This document shows positions 10,517-63,820 of a stretch of 64,000 nt of DNA, one piece after another (position 1 is the first letter of the stretch; every line of letters starts with the position of its first letter). The position numbers were made by a program, and so were the translations under genes. The stretch comes from Rhea pennata (lineage: Eukaryota > Chordata > Aves > Rheiformes > Rheidae): the NCBI RefSeq assembly GCF_028389875.1, contig NC_084671.1, positions 625,001 through 689,000 on the forward strand. The letters run 5' to 3'. The notes below the pieces were generated by a model. The model was not told where the DNA came from. It searched no databases and saw only the letters and a list, made by a program, of their open reading frames with translations.

Positions 10517-12408
10517 AGCGCGAAGCTCGCTTTTGCTGCGGCACCATCCCCGCCAGCCCGCGGCAGGCCGAGGAGCCCTCATTTACGAGGCGTTTCCGCG
10601 AGGAGCATCATCGATTCTTGCTGCACTGCTCAATCTGTGGGGAGAAAGTACAAAACTGCATATTTAATATTGCGTTTGTATTGCTTATTTTAAGAAAGCA
10701 AGTAACCGGTTTGTGTTGAATGTTTCCCTTGGCACCTGCGTTTAGAGGGCTCTTCTGTGCGTCATTAAAATTTCATAGGTGACACGGGAGCAGGACTAAT
10801 CCCAGCAGCGCCGTCGTCTCGGTGGGGGAGCGCTCCGGCGTCACGAGGAGCGCGCGCACGGGCTCCGCGTGCCAGCGACTTTGGAAACCGATCGCTGCCC
10901 CGGGCGGCACCCGCACTATCCAGGCGCCCCGCGGCCCCCGCGGCCCCGCGCCGGGCGGCCGCGGCCCCGTCCTCGCAGAGGCTGGGCTGCGCGCGCAGCC
11001 CTGGCTGCAGCGGGCCCGTCCCGGGCGCCGGCTGCTCCCTGCTCCGCCATTGCCAGTTCCCAACGGCTTCACCTGCGGCCAGAATCTAGTTCCTTGGGAC
11101 TTAGCAGGCTGCTCTGAAAACTCACCCTCCTCGTAGCCTGCAGGGCAGGATATCGGCACCCGGGACGGCCCGGAAATTGTCTGGCGATGGGATTTCGTTA
11201 GAGATGGCAAATCTTAGCACGAGAGCAAAGCACTTTGCAGACCGGTGCAGGTAGCCCATCTCCGAGCCCCGGTGGGCCCGCTCCTCGGCGGCTGCCTCCC
11301 CGGAGCCGCCTGCCCGGCCGCTGCAGCGCGCTGCCTCCGCCCCGGGCTCTGCGGCCGAGCCTGCCGCAGGCGGCGGCTGCTCGTCACCGCTCTAACGCGC
11401 TGCCTTATGCAAGCGGCGCGTTCACTTGATCGTTTTACTGGTCGTCTAATCCTTGCAGATAAGCAGGTTATGAATGTTGCGTGTAGAACAAAACCACCGC
11501 TAACAGCCAGCGATCAGACGCTGGGTGTGAGACACCGAGTCCGGCTGGCAGCTCAGCCTGGGGCTCATCGGGGCCAGCCGGCCCGCCCGCCGGCGCAGCA
11601 CGCACTGCTCGCGCTGCCGCTCCTTTGTGTCTCAGCAGCAGCAAAATACGTGTACGCGCCGGCTGCTCCGCGACATTGCTAACCTCGCTCTCTGCCTGCC
11701 TTGACAGCACAGAGGGCACCACATCAACACACACATAGCATTAACTGAAAAACAAAAATACGCGCTTTTAAAATAGCAGTGGAAATGCCATGACATGCAC
11801 AGCTCTGCCGGAAGGTCACGAACCGCAGCAATCCGCGCATCGGAAAGGTCGGCCGTGGAAATCGCCCGCGTGCCTTCGCGAGCAGGAGAGGAGCAGTTCA
11901 GAGCGCGGTACGGCATCGCCGGCAGCGAGGCCGGGAGCACCCGAGCCCGCTCCGCGCGGCGCGCGAGCGAGGGTGCAGCGCGGGGCCGTCCCGGGCGCGC
12001 TAGCCAGCGCGGCAGGAGGCCGGCGGGGCGCGGGGCTGGGTGCCGCAGGTCGGGGGCTCCGGCGGGCCGTGCGGGGAGGCAGCACCAGCGCGGGGGTGCT
12101 CACAGGCGAAGCGCGGGGGTGCTCACAGGCGAAGCGCGGGGGTACTCACAGGCGAAGCGCAGGGGCCGGCCGCCGAGGCCGCACTGCCGCAGGCGCTGGC
12201 CCTGGAAGAGCCCGTAGCGCAGCTCGCCCAGGAACTGCCGGAGCTCGGGCCCGGAGGCGTTGACCAGCAGGGCGCCGGTGCGGCAGAGCGGGGCGGCCCG
12301 CACCCAGCGCGGGGCGCCCAGCGCCGCCGCCGCCCCCAGCGCCCCGGCCAGGCTCAGCAGCCCCGCGGCGCAGAGCAGGGCCCGGCGCCGCTGCCGCGGC
12401 CTCCCCAT
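7910..12408 (-). CDS. CLRN1: CLRN1, clarin-1 (three coding exons, complete)
   Basis: Clarin-1 is a four-pass membrane protein of the tetraspanin-like clarin family, needed in hair-cell bundles and synapses and in photoreceptors. Human loss causes Usher syndrome type 3. The CDS joins 12408-12150, 10182-10003 and 8175-7910, giving 705 nt and 234 residues (human 232). Exons 2 and 3 (180 and 266 nt) and both phase-1 introns match the human gene as I remember it. Predicted membrane segments lie near residues 10-32, 99-123, 138-158 and 190-212. The N-glycosylation site NAS at 50-52 sits in the first loop. Conserved blocks include [24 protein letters not shown] and the C-terminus AADLMY. The gene spans only 4.5 kb, against about 47 kb in human. 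It is divergent from MED12L, with 2 kb between start codons. Intron 2 is a minisatellite and the exon 1 donor is triplicated. Confidence 0.95.
8238..9936. repeat. 15-bp GC-rich minisatellite filling CLRN1 intron 2
   Basis: About 113 tandem 15-bp units follow GGCGCCCGGCTCTGC on the plus strand. The units vary at two places: GCT versus ACG in the middle, and GGC, GGT, TGC, TGT, TGCA or GGCA-type starts. One truncated 8-bp unit near 9421-9428 breaks the register. Since 15 is a multiple of 3 and no unit holds a stop, most reading frames are open throughout, which explains the very long open frames here. The CLRN1 transcript strand is the G-rich one. The array takes up 93 percent of intron 2 (10002-8176). 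Confidence 0.95.
10003..10182 (-). CDS. CLRN1: CLRN1 coding exon 2
   Basis: The 180-nt exon lies between the acceptor CTCTCTTCCAG and the donor GTGAGT (10002-9997). It encodes residues 87-146, with [15 protein letters not shown] and [20 protein letters not shown] matching clarin-1. It covers membrane segment 2 and the first half of segment 3. Confidence 0.94.
10183..12149 (-). other. CLRN1 intron 1
   Basis: A 1967-bp intron, CpG-rich near 10200-10600, 10800-11420 and 11820-12149. It contains the (CTG)11 repeat and the 23-bp donor repeat at its 5' end. I see no further exon in it. Confidence 0.85.
10483..10515. repeat. (CTG)11 trinucleotide repeat, CAG on the CLRN1 strand
   Basis: Eleven uninterrupted CTG units are followed by CAG. 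They lie in CLRN1 intron 1, about 300 bp upstream of exon 2, within a CpG-rich block. Translation gives poly-Ser or poly-Leu frames that I do not consider coding. Confidence 0.9.
12088..12156 (-). repeat. Three tandem copies of the CLRN1 exon 1 splice donor
   Basis: A 23-bp unit is present three times (12088-12110, 12111-12133, 12134-12156). On the minus strand each copy carries TTCGCCT followed by GTGAG. The copy at the exon edge reads GTGAGT (donor GT at 12149-12148). The two downstream copies read GTGAGC (donor GT at 12126-12125 and 12103-12102). The unit straddles the exon-intron border. Using a downstream donor would add 23 or 46 nt and shift the frame. Confidence 0.9.
12150..12408 (-). 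CDS. CLRN1: CLRN1 coding exon 1
   Basis: The ATG at 12408-12406 opens a 259-nt coding segment (residues 1-86 plus one base). It encodes an Arg-rich N-terminus, membrane segment 1 ([16 protein letters not shown]), GALLVNAS and [14 protein letters not shown]. The length from the ATG is two codons more than human. The donor is GTGAGT at 12149-12144. Confidence 0.94.
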
Positions 12409-12619
12409 CGCCGCGCCGCCACCGCCGCCGCTGCACTAACGCAGTTAAACGGGCTGTAAAACGACGCCGGGCGCTGCGTCACGCGAGAGCAGCGCTGCAG
12501 GGGCCCCGCGCAGCCGCCGGCCCGGGGCTTTCCAGGCGCCTCGCTCCCCGGGGGAGCGGAGCAGCCTCCGCCGCCCGCGGCCGCGCCGCCGGTGCGCTGC
12601 AGCCGTGCGCTGCGCCGCC

Positions 12620-12653
12620 GGCCCCGGCCCCGGCCCCGGCCCCGGCCCCGGCC
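12620..12653. repeat. (GGCCCC)5.7 hexanucleotide repeat, GGGGCC on the CLRN1 strand
   Basis: Five full GGCCCC units plus four bases, 212 bp upstream of the CLRN1 start codon. Read in the direction of CLRN1 transcription the unit is GGGGCC, the same hexamer as the human C9orf72 repeat. The short length is unremarkable in itself. Confidence 0.9.
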
Positions 12654-13954
12654 GGGACGCCGGGCTGCGTCTGCCCGGGCGCCGGGCTTGCAGGGCAGGC
12701 GCGCCGAAACGGCTCGTCTGGCCCCGGCCGCGCCTGCCGGTGAGCGCCCTGCCTGCTTTCGCTGAAGAAGCGACCGACCGTTACGGTGCGACGTGCCGGT
12801 GGATATCCCTGGTTAGGCTGAAGCATCATTTGTCATTAAGGGAGCTGTAATGGTGCCTCGATATCCCCTTTCCTTGCATCAGCCACAAGAGAGCACTGGC
12901 CGCAGCCAGACCCGCCACTTCCCTGCGGGCGGACGGCGCTTGTTTGAAAGCAATTAGCTTAAGATATATTTTGGCAGTCAGTACATGTCGCTTTCTGAAA
13001 TCCAGCCACTGAATTCTGCAACGATCATCAAGCACGATACTGACAGGCTCTAGTTATTTTGCAGAGTAATACAAGGTTGCTTTCTGGATGGTTAAAATAA
13101 TATTCCTGCTATCTTGGATACTGTGCTTATCAAGTAAGTTCACAAAAAGAAGCTCCCACCTGCTTATGACACAGACTGGTAGTTTTAGAAAGTAGAGTCC
13201 CTTCCAGTGAACGCTTGGACAGTTTTTTATAACATGTCTTTGCTCTTGCAGAGCACATAAAACAAAGTGGATTTGTTTTTGGTTTGGGTAATTAAATGCA
13301 AAAGTGAAGCTGAGGTATCTGATGACCACAGGAAGTATTTTATTGCCCCACACCAACAAGTACTGCTTCACCAAGACCAAAGCAGAGGCACCAAATCACG
13401 GGGTAAGAAAAGGGAGCAACAGCACTTTGCTTCTTCCCCCAGAACCATTGAATTCCCGACATTTTGGATACCGTCGCACTGGAAGCGAGACTCATGCGAG
13501 TCGCTGTTCAAGGCTAAGTGTAAAACCCAAATGCAACCGAGCAGGGGGCACCGTAGGAGCGCTGCGCGGGTGGTATTGCAGACGCGAGCGAAGCAGCCTG
13601 CCCAGGCTCCGGCGCCGCTCCAGCCGGCGCCCCGCAGCGCGCTGCCGTAGCCCCGAGGCCGCCCGGTGCCTGCGGGTCTGGAGCTTCTCCAGCCGGCAGG
13701 AGGCTGCTGGCGGCCGATACGTCACGCGGCAGGCCCCGACCGCGCCGTACGGCCGGATGCAGGCGGGACAGGCAGGTCTGCACGGGCCGGGGCATTTCTG
13801 GCGGGGCAGGCGCCCGCGCGGCGAGCGGGGGAACGACCCGGCTCTTCTCCTACACAGGCGCCCGCGGCCCAGCGCAGCACGACGGAGGGAACCGGGTCCC
13901 GCGCGGCCCGGCGCGCCTGCCAGCGCGGCGTCCCCGAACGGGCGGCGCCTGCCG

Positions 13955-13983
13955 GCCCGGCCCGGCCCGGCCCGGCGCGGCGC
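13955..13983. repeat. (GGCCC)n pentanucleotide run
   Basis: Several GGCCC/CGGCC units grade into GGCGC units within the MED12L promoter CpG island. A similar run occurs in intron 1 near 14512-14538. Confidence 0.7.
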
Positions 13984-14070
13984 GGCGGCGCGGGACAGCG
14001 CGGGACAGCGCGCGCGCCAAACTGCGCCCGTGCCCGGGGAGCGCGCGCCCGGGGGCGGGGCCGCGGCTCG

Positions 14071-14240
14071 GGGGCGTGTCCCAGCCCCCGGGGGCGTGTC
14101 CCAGCCCCCGGGGGCGTGTCCCAGCCCCCGGGGGGCGTGTCCCAGCCCGGGGGGCGTGTCCCAGCCCCGGGGGGCGTGTCCCAGCCCCCGGGGGCGTGTC
14201 CCAGCCCCCGGGGGGCGTGTCCCAGCCCGGGGGGCGTGTC
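14071..14240 (+). repeat. 20-bp minisatellite in the MED12L proximal promoter or 5' UTR
   Basis: Nine copies of GGGGCGTGTC start at 14071, 14091, 14111, 14132, 14151, 14171, 14191, 14212 and 14231. They are separated by CCAGCCC-rich linkers with a period of 19 to 21 bp. The array ends 136 bp before the MED12L ATG. Each copy holds a GGGGCGTG core, resembling KLF/Sp1 GC- or CACCC-box sites, so the array could be a repeated binding site. G4 potential is also present. Function is inferred. Confidence 0.9.
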
Positions 14241-14366
14241 CATGCCCGGCGCGCCCCGCCCCCCGGCTGGGCCCGCCCCGGCGCGGCGCGGGGCTGCGGG
14301 GGCCGCGCCGCCGCCGCCGGTGTCGCGTCGCTCCCTGCCGCCGCTGCCGCCGCCGCGCCGGCGAAC

Positions 14367-56530
<42,164 letters not shown>

Positions 56531-58085
56531 GTAAGTGAGCTCTGTGGTGCTCTGCATAAGACCGATGTAATACCCAAGTATTTAAAGGAGTGAAGTTCAG
56601 TGCTAGTGTACGAAGAGCTGTGTGAGCTTTGCCTCAGCAACTCCAAACAGTTTGCATGATGTTCGTTGTTCCTGCCTCTGTACACCTGCGGTGCACGACT
56701 GTGGAATGGCTTTAGTATGGCATACAGAGATCATTATTTTATCAAAAGCGGGTTAACTGCGGAGAGGTGTAATAGCTATGGGGAGTTACCAGAGTAAGGA
56801 AAGAAGCACCACAGAAGAAAACACCACATCATAGGATCTACTAAAAGTTTATTAAATAGAAACTTTGATATTGTAGTTGGATGAATGAATGAATATACAA
56901 AAATATCTAAAACAAGTATCTCTAAAGTGTAATAATGGTGTTACTTCCTCCTGCCCGCTCCTGGGCATGGCCTTTGGTTGCTGCTGCTGGTTGGTGTTTG
57001 TGTGTGGGACACTTAGGAACTAAAGAAAGCCCCGTGAATAGCATCCTGGGTCCCCAAACCCCATTCTCTTTGTTTTTCATCTTTTCCACTATGCTGGGAA
57101 AAGGGCCCAAATACTGAACAAGCCTGGAACTGGAATGTATCTCTACTTCAGAATTTTCTTCTGAAACAACAGTGATTAACTGTTAACGACATTAAAACCT
57201 ATCAATACAGGAATTGTCCAAGTGAGAATAGTATGTGTAATAGTATTTGTTTTAACTTCCTTCTTTGACAAGGTTTTGGTTTTTGAATTATTGAGGATGA
57301 TTTGTTGCTATTAGACCATTGAATGTGCTATTACCATCAGCAACAGTAGTTAGGACAATTTTGAATGCTTGCTTAGTGTGATTCATATTTTGCCCATTTT
57401 AAGGAATAGGGAAAGTAACCGGATTCTTTTTCTTTCTGAAATATTTTTTGTTTAGTTAGAACTAATCCAGGTATGTGGATTTTGCCTGTGCAAACGTGAT
57501 TTTGACTTTGATTATTGACTATTTTAGACATGCGTTGTCTTCAAATGTATTTATAAATTAGTAAATTAATACACTTTGCTGTTTTCTGTTTTTTGGAAAT
57601 AAGACAATACACTGGATATCAATATGCTTTAACTTAATTTTAAAATTTGCTTGAACTTTCTATATTATATGTTAGCTTTTTTATATTCATTGAAGTAACA
57701 AGGAAAGGCAAAGGAAAATGACAAGAACAAATTTATTTATGAAAACTGCAGGTGCGATGTAAGCAGATACAATAATTTCTAATCAATGCAGCTTCAAATC
57801 ACTTTCTGAAGTAATGTCCTTTAAAATGTTTTTGGATTAATTACATCTGTGAAAAGCTTTGCAGCTTATGAACTGCCATTAAGTAATCTTCCCTTGATTG
57901 CACCAAGTCATTTAAAATGATGTAGTAAGGGTGAGTTCATGTATATATATCCATAAATATTTATAGGGTATGTTTGTGTGTCTCTGAACATGTTGCTGAT
58001 TCCTGGTGGGTCATCATTGGTTTCTAAAAGGCAGTATCAAGTGTTATGCTAGTTCAGACCTACTGTATGAACATAATAAGGGAAT

Positions 58086-58091
58086 TTTATT
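58086..58091 (-). other. Candidate GPR171 polyadenylation signal
   Basis: AATAAA on the minus strand, about 150 bases past the GPR171 stop codon. Its use is inferred. Confidence 0.5.
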
Positions 58092-58239
58092 GTTAGTCAG
58101 GTTTTTCCTTTCTGGTTGGGCTTATAATTGAACAATAATGTTGTAGACCTTGTTAGCCGTGTTTGCGGTTGCACAGCAGCTGTAAATACCATGTATTTGC
58201 ACATACTTTAGATTTAGTTTAGAATCAGTACTTCTGTGT

Positions 58240-59226
58240 CTACTGGTCTGGTCTGCAATGTGCCTCTTCTGCTATGATGGTCTTTGCCTCTTCACCTGGG
58301 AAAACCTTTGCCCCTTTAGGTGCTGCAAAAGTCTTGCTAATCTTCAATCTGAATGACTTGGAAAGATAATAATACAGAATAGGATCAAAGCAGAGGTTTG
58401 ATACTGCAAACAGCAAGGTAGATTCTTTTGCTTTAAAGAGAGTTTGTTTCAGATAGCAGTTGGTTATTGTATCGCTCTGACTCAAAGTGTAGGGAATACG
58501 AACAATGTGGTATGGGACAAAACACATTAGGTAGCCTGCAGTTACCAGCAGTATATTGATTAGGGCTTTCCTTACATTTGCATAGCTTTCACTATACTTG
58601 TTTTGGTAGAGTTGCCTAACAACAAGGAAATTGGAAACCAGTATCACAGCTGAAAAATTAAGGAATATTGCCGTACAAATGAAATTTGTAAACACATGCC
58701 AGTCTCTTCCAAATTTTGTTTTGAAATCAATGCATCCCACATTAGATCCTTCTTCAATGTCTTTGATTGGAATGGCCATATTAGGCACCGTTATCAGGAG
58801 AACCATCGTCCATACGACAGCAGACAGCATCTTGGCAAATCCAGGCTCTTGAATACGATAAATCTTGTAGGTGTGCTTTAGCTGAAGGCAGCGATCCATA
58901 CTCACAAATCCCAAAAACACAATTGATAAATACATATTCAGGTAGATGAAACAGGCTGTAACTTGGCAGTGGAATATTCTCAGTTTCCAGGGTGCAACTC
59001 CTAGGTCAACAATTATTTTAAATGGCAATGCCAAAGTCAACAAAAAGTCTGCTGTTAAGAGGTTAATTAGGTAGATGCTCATACACTTCTGTTTCTGATC
59101 TTTTTGTGTGAATGCCCATAGTGCAAAACAGCTTCCAATAAATCCCATAAGAAAAATCAAGTAGTAAAAATAGGTAAAAGGTTCCATTTCTGTATGGATA
59201 TTACATTGTGAAACGTTGCTTGACAT
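58240..59226 (-). CDS. GPR171: GPR171, class A G protein-coupled receptor (single coding exon, complete)
   Basis: GPR171 is a P2Y12-like rhodopsin-family receptor at the plasma membrane. In mammals it is reported to respond to the neuropeptide BigLEN and to restrain T cells. The ATG at 59226 gives 328 residues (human 319) and aligns with the human start, 15 residues before EPFTYF; an in-frame TTG six codons upstream is not needed. Seven hydrophobic segments lie near 17-38, 51-73, 86-110, 134-154, 181-205, 219-243 and 266-288. Cys87 and Cys165 would form the conserved disulfide. The DRY motif is DRC at 111-113, TM7 has DPILYY at 281-286, and Asn4 is in an N-glycosylation site. YLINLLTADFLLTLALP and KALINILLVT match the family. 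The C-tail after 300 is the divergent part. A T-rich tract and AAAG or CTAG acceptors upstream (about 59258-59290) suggest a 5' UTR intron. Confidence 0.96.
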   Translation of the reverse strand: MSSNVSQCNIHTEMEPFTYFYYLIFLMGFIGSCFALWAFTQKDQKQKCMSIYLINLLTADFLLTLALPFKIIVDLGVAPWKLRIFHCQVTACFIYLNMYLSIVFLGFVSMDRCLQLKHTYKIYRIQEPGFAKMLSAVVWTMVLLITVPNMAIPIKDIEEGSNVGCIDFKTKFGRDWHVFTNFICTAIFLNFSAVILVSNFLVVRQLYQNKYSESYANVRKALINILLVTAGYLMCFVPYHIVRIPYTLSQSDTITNCYLKQTLFKAKESTLLFAVSNLCFDPILYYYLSKSFRLKISKTFAAPKGAKVFPGEEAKTIIAEEAHCRPDQ

Positions 59227-60309
59227 TGTGTATTCCTTGTACAAGTTAGTTTTCTACTAGATGTCAAGAACCTTTAAAAAAAAAAAAAAAGAGAGAGACA
59301 TCAACTTTTCCTGAAAAACAATAGTTATTCTATGTGAATCTTTTCATTTTAATTTCATGATAAAATGCAGTCACAAAAATTTTTCTGGGGTCCCTATTCA
59401 TGTTGCTTCACAGGTGTTTGAGAGGCTTATGTTCATATACAAGTTTAGAAATGTATTAGGTTTTGTTGTTGAAAGCATATAGATAGTTTTGTGAGAAACT
59501 ATCACAAAAGCAGTATTTCTATGAATATTTGTCTTTAAAAAATGTTTTGGATCTGTTTGAGATAAGCAGTTATGAACCTATGATTATACTGGTCATAATA
59601 GAACTTCAACTTGAATGGTTAAAACTAAATATAATAATAAAGGATAATGTTTATAGCAGTCTCAGTTTATAAAAATCTCTAAGGAGTTTAGAAGATAAAA
59701 CAGTGTCAGACAAATATGCAGATATGTGAGATGACCAGTCCTAAGTTTTTGCAAACTGCTGTTTCTTTCAAATTGAACAGAGGATGAATTAACTGAGTAT
59801 TTTTATGAAGCCTCTAGAAGAAACACATTTTGAAAAAAAGCAGCTGTTAAATTATTTTGTTCACCTCCTGTTTTAGGCTTTAGTAAAAAGGAGAAGAAAA
59901 GTAAAAAAACAAAACAACAAAAAACCCCAACCCCCAAAAAGCTTTAGTCTTGTTTTCGCTAAATCTGGTATACCACCACTGAGGGTTTTTATGTTACACT
60001 GGCAGACTGTTGCACAGAATGTTTACGGGAAAGAAGGAAGTCTTGTTAGAATTTCTTGGAACAAGGAACAACAGATTTGTCTTGAGTAGCATCAAACTAC
60101 AGCTATTTATTTTTTTGCTATGTAGTTCTGAAGTTTAGCATTTCACTTAAGAGCAGTGCTGTATTGCACCCGCATTTGTTTTCTGCTGTAAAATATGTAG
60201 CCAGACGTACAGGACTTGTGCTCCGATCTGTGTGAACGCAGAGGATTGCAGATTCTTAGTGATTCAAAGTGAGGGGAGAGAAATCAGTTGCCTTCCTGTA
60301 GCTGGCTTT

Positions 60310-60495
60310 GCGCAGGAGGCAGGCGCGCCGAGGAGCCCGCGGGGCACCGTCCCGCGGAGCCGGGCGCGGGAGCCGCCCTCTCCTTCGGCCGCGTTCGGGC
60401 AGCCCGGCACGCGGGGCCCTGGGACGCTTCGGTCCGAGCCCCCGAGGAGGCAGAGCGCCTGCCCCCAAGCCGCGCTGACTGCAGGCAGGGAAAAG
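60310..60495. promoter_or_regulatory. CpG-rich block upstream of GPR171
   Basis: About 185 bp of CpG-rich DNA lie 1.1 kb upstream of the GPR171 ATG, in otherwise AT-rich intron. Since the GPR171 coding exon appears to follow a 5' UTR intron, this is a candidate promoter or first exon for it. No protein-coding exon was recognised in it. Confidence 0.4.
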
Positions 60496-63400
60496 GTGGC
60501 TGCGCTCAATATTCGAACGGGGTTTTCAATGCGTTTGGCCCTGCTGACGGTTTAAGCCGTATATTTACATGGATAGACCGAAATAAATACTGAAAACACA
60601 TACCTTTCTTACTGGTCTCTGGGGTCTTCTAAGCATTAATCTGTTAACGGTTGAGGTCTCTCAGTGAGTATTTTCTCATCGTTCAATAACGTGTTAATCT
60701 TTCCTCCTACTGCATCTGCTGTTTTTTTTAAATGTGTTTGTGGTTTTTAAATGTGCTGATTGACGCAACTAAAACCAGCATTCAAATTGCTAAGCCACAT
60801 GGAAGTTACCTAAAAGAGAGGTGATAGAAAAATAGAAGTGTTCATGGAACAGTCCGAAGATACCCCCCTTTCCTTTAGGGCTGGACTGAAAACACGCTAA
60901 CTGCAGCTCGTGGTAACATTTCTTCATTTGCTTCTGCCACTTTTAACTTAGTTTTGTGGTGAGCTGTTTTGCAGGCGCTCTGAATAAATGGAGGACGGGA
61001 GAAAAGCAGCTGCAGAAGAAGAGGTACACGTTTCACAATATGACCGGTGGAATATGTTATTGTAACCAAAAATACTGCTTTGGTGGTGTTTGAAGTGGAA
61101 TGAAAACAGTCACGTTGCTTCACCTATCTGCATCAGAGAGCTGATAGGGATAGTGAGTAACACCTCCAACTTGTTGATGTCTTGTAAGAAAACTAAAGGA
61201 GTAGAGCTGAAGATGGTGATATCTTCACTCTCTTCTGACAACCTCAAACATAAAACTTTGTGTTTGAATATTTATCCTGTGTTCACTTTTATGGTGGTGA
61301 CCAGACGTTCATGGTGGATTCTTCCCCGTGGTCCCTGTTGCTTCATCAGCATACAGTTTAGTGCCAGATTCTCAAACTGGGGCTTTAGAAGCGTGACATC
61401 CAATAGCCTGTAGCTTTTCTTTTGCTTTTAAAAATCTAAAACTCCCTTTTCCTCCTTGTGCATCTGTCTTGGACATAGAGGGAGAAATGTGAGGATTCTG
61501 CTGCTGTAGTTGGTCCTTATTCATTGTAATATTCCTGCATGAAATTTCAAGTTTAAGAAAATTCATGATTTTGTCTTCTTCTGGAGTTGCAATCTAAGTT
61601 ACAAATTTAAAAGCACATGGGGAGTTTCCTGATAGGAATTCAGGTTCTAAACTTTTGGAGGCTTACCAGGCACTATTAAAAATAAAAATGACATGTCAGT
61701 ATGTAGAGGAAATGTTCATACTTGAGTTTTTGTTTTGTATTAAGCCAGTAAAATATGTCAATCTTTAGGCTAGTAGGCTGAGGGTACTGAGAATAATACA
61801 GAAAAACTAACATGTTATCACTGTCTTGTAAGTTCCTGTAGATTCTCAACTACAAATTGTACCAGAGCTCTGTGAAAAAAGGTTAAGCATGTCTGGTTTT
61901 AGGTTTAGTCATAAGCTTAAAGTTCAGACCATATTCTTCGAAATGTTTGTAAAGCTTCATAATCTAGAATGATCCTGTGTTCAGTTTTGAGCAAACATGG
62001 GCTGGTTTTGTGGTGGTGTGGTGTTAGGCTAATAATGCAAACTGGTCATTTCCTTTTTGCTTGCTTGCTTGCTTGAAGAACTCAGGTGTGTGTGTCTCCC
62101 CTTTGCTTTTTGAGTCAATTTACGGCTCTGAAAACTTTCCCAGCCCTAAAGAAGGAAGGTGATGGTCAGGTAAACCTTCAGTGGAAAATGTTCTAGTTTT
62201 CTACAGAAGTGTTCCAAGAGGAGAAGAAATGCAAGACTGTCAAGAGAGTTCTAATTCTATGTTTCTGTTGCTTGTTCAATGTCATCCTATTCCACTGTCT
62301 ATACAACGAATTTAAAAGGCTATTATAGATGCATATCATAGATTTTGATGTAACTAAGGTTGCTGAGAACTTCTCATTAAACTCCCCTATTTTTAGTAGT
62401 GTAAACTTCACTGCTTTTTTAACTTTTGGTTTGAAATTTTCCATGATGTGTCTCCTTTCACTCCCTCCTGGGATTGAAGGGGTGGTGCAAAGAAAGAAGG
62501 GGGTGGTGGTGTAGGAGGGGATTCAGCCAAAGTGATTAAACCATTTCTGAGAATAAGGCTAGGAAAAACAGTGTCTAAACATTAAGAAAATCTGATGACC
62601 TTTAAAAGAGCATTAAGAGCTTTGTGTTTTGAATTGGAGACACCAAAGACTTTGTAGGTAGTTTCTGTGCCAGAATTTCTTTTGATTCCTCTTCATATTT
62701 TGCGTATTCCTTTGGAGAAGAGTTCCATGTACGGAAAAAGTTTTCAGAGACTTTCTGGAGTTCAGTTGTTAATGCAGCTTCAATTTTTTTTCTTCTTCTA
62801 AGTGCACTCCCTTGCGTATGTGATTGAGCTGTGTGTCCACAATTTCCGCTGAGCAGCTGGGCATGCAGCTTCCCAGCTTCTGTGCTGGTGGATCCTGCCT
62901 GAGGATGGGAGGCAGTAGAAAGGCAAGCAGCGGGACATCTCAGTGAGTCCCTCTGCTGCTACCCCCACTGGGTGGAAATGGTGCTGTGGTGCAGTACAGC
63001 AGGAAGGAGAGCAAGAGGCAGCATGTTTTCTAAGAGATGCAAGTTAGATTGGAGCAAGACATCTGAGGACCTAGGAGTGATTTAGGAAACCTGGTTAAAA
63101 GAGAAGTCAAGAAACAAGAGTTCTGGGTGCCTTTGAAGAGCCAGGACCAGCTCCTCAAGATTATGGGTTTGGTAGAGGTGGTAAGATGAAGGGAAGCTGG
63201 GAGAAAGAACAATATGAGAGTAGCTGATATAGATGGGGAAAGCTGAGATCTTGTGGGTTCTGCAAACTTGGTTTCTGACTTTCTGAAGCTGTTCAATGTT
63301 GTCACTAGCATCTGTATGTGTGAGGGCTGTTATGGTTGTGTGGGGTGGGCACTGACTTTGAGAAGCAGGAGAGTTGATTTCTGTTCAGCCTACACTCTGA

Positions 63401-63820
63401 CTCTTCGGGACTAATGCTAATGTTTAAGGATGGTGTTGGCACCCTTTTCCCCCAAAGCAGGCACACACCCAGGTTGTGTTAGTCCTCAGGTTGGATGGTG
63501 TCTCCTTAAGGAGATGCCAGGCTTGTGTTTTCTCCTGCCCCTTCAGTGGGTAGCCTCAGGCTTTATTTACTTCATGCCTGTCTGATAAGAGTCCTGAGAG
63601 ACTTATTAATCTGCAGCTAGACTTCTCTGCAGTACTTTTTTGTTAGTGTTTGTGAAGCAAACAGCTATTCGGGTTATGAAAAGCAAGCTGGGAGAGGCTG
63701 GTCATTAGCCATGGCGCAGGTGGAGGCATGAGGCATGGAGGGTTCCAGCTGAGCCCTGGCTAACCTTGGGAGATGCCATTCTGATGCTACAGGAGGCCAG
63801 GCACAGGGAAAGGGAAGCAC

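Noticed and set aside
10483-10547. Poly-Ser or poly-Leu protein from the CTG repeat
   Set aside because: It lies in CLRN1 intron 1 and has no supporting gene structure.
7910-10693. Six open frames of 623 to 893 codons on both strands across 8.0-10.7 kb
   Set aside because: They are produced by a stop-free 15-bp repeat and CpG-rich flanks. Only the CLRN1 exons within them are supported by splice sites and family similarity.
59227-59244. Longer GPR171 starting six codons upstream
   Set aside because: That position is TTG, not ATG. The ATG at 59226 aligns with the human start.
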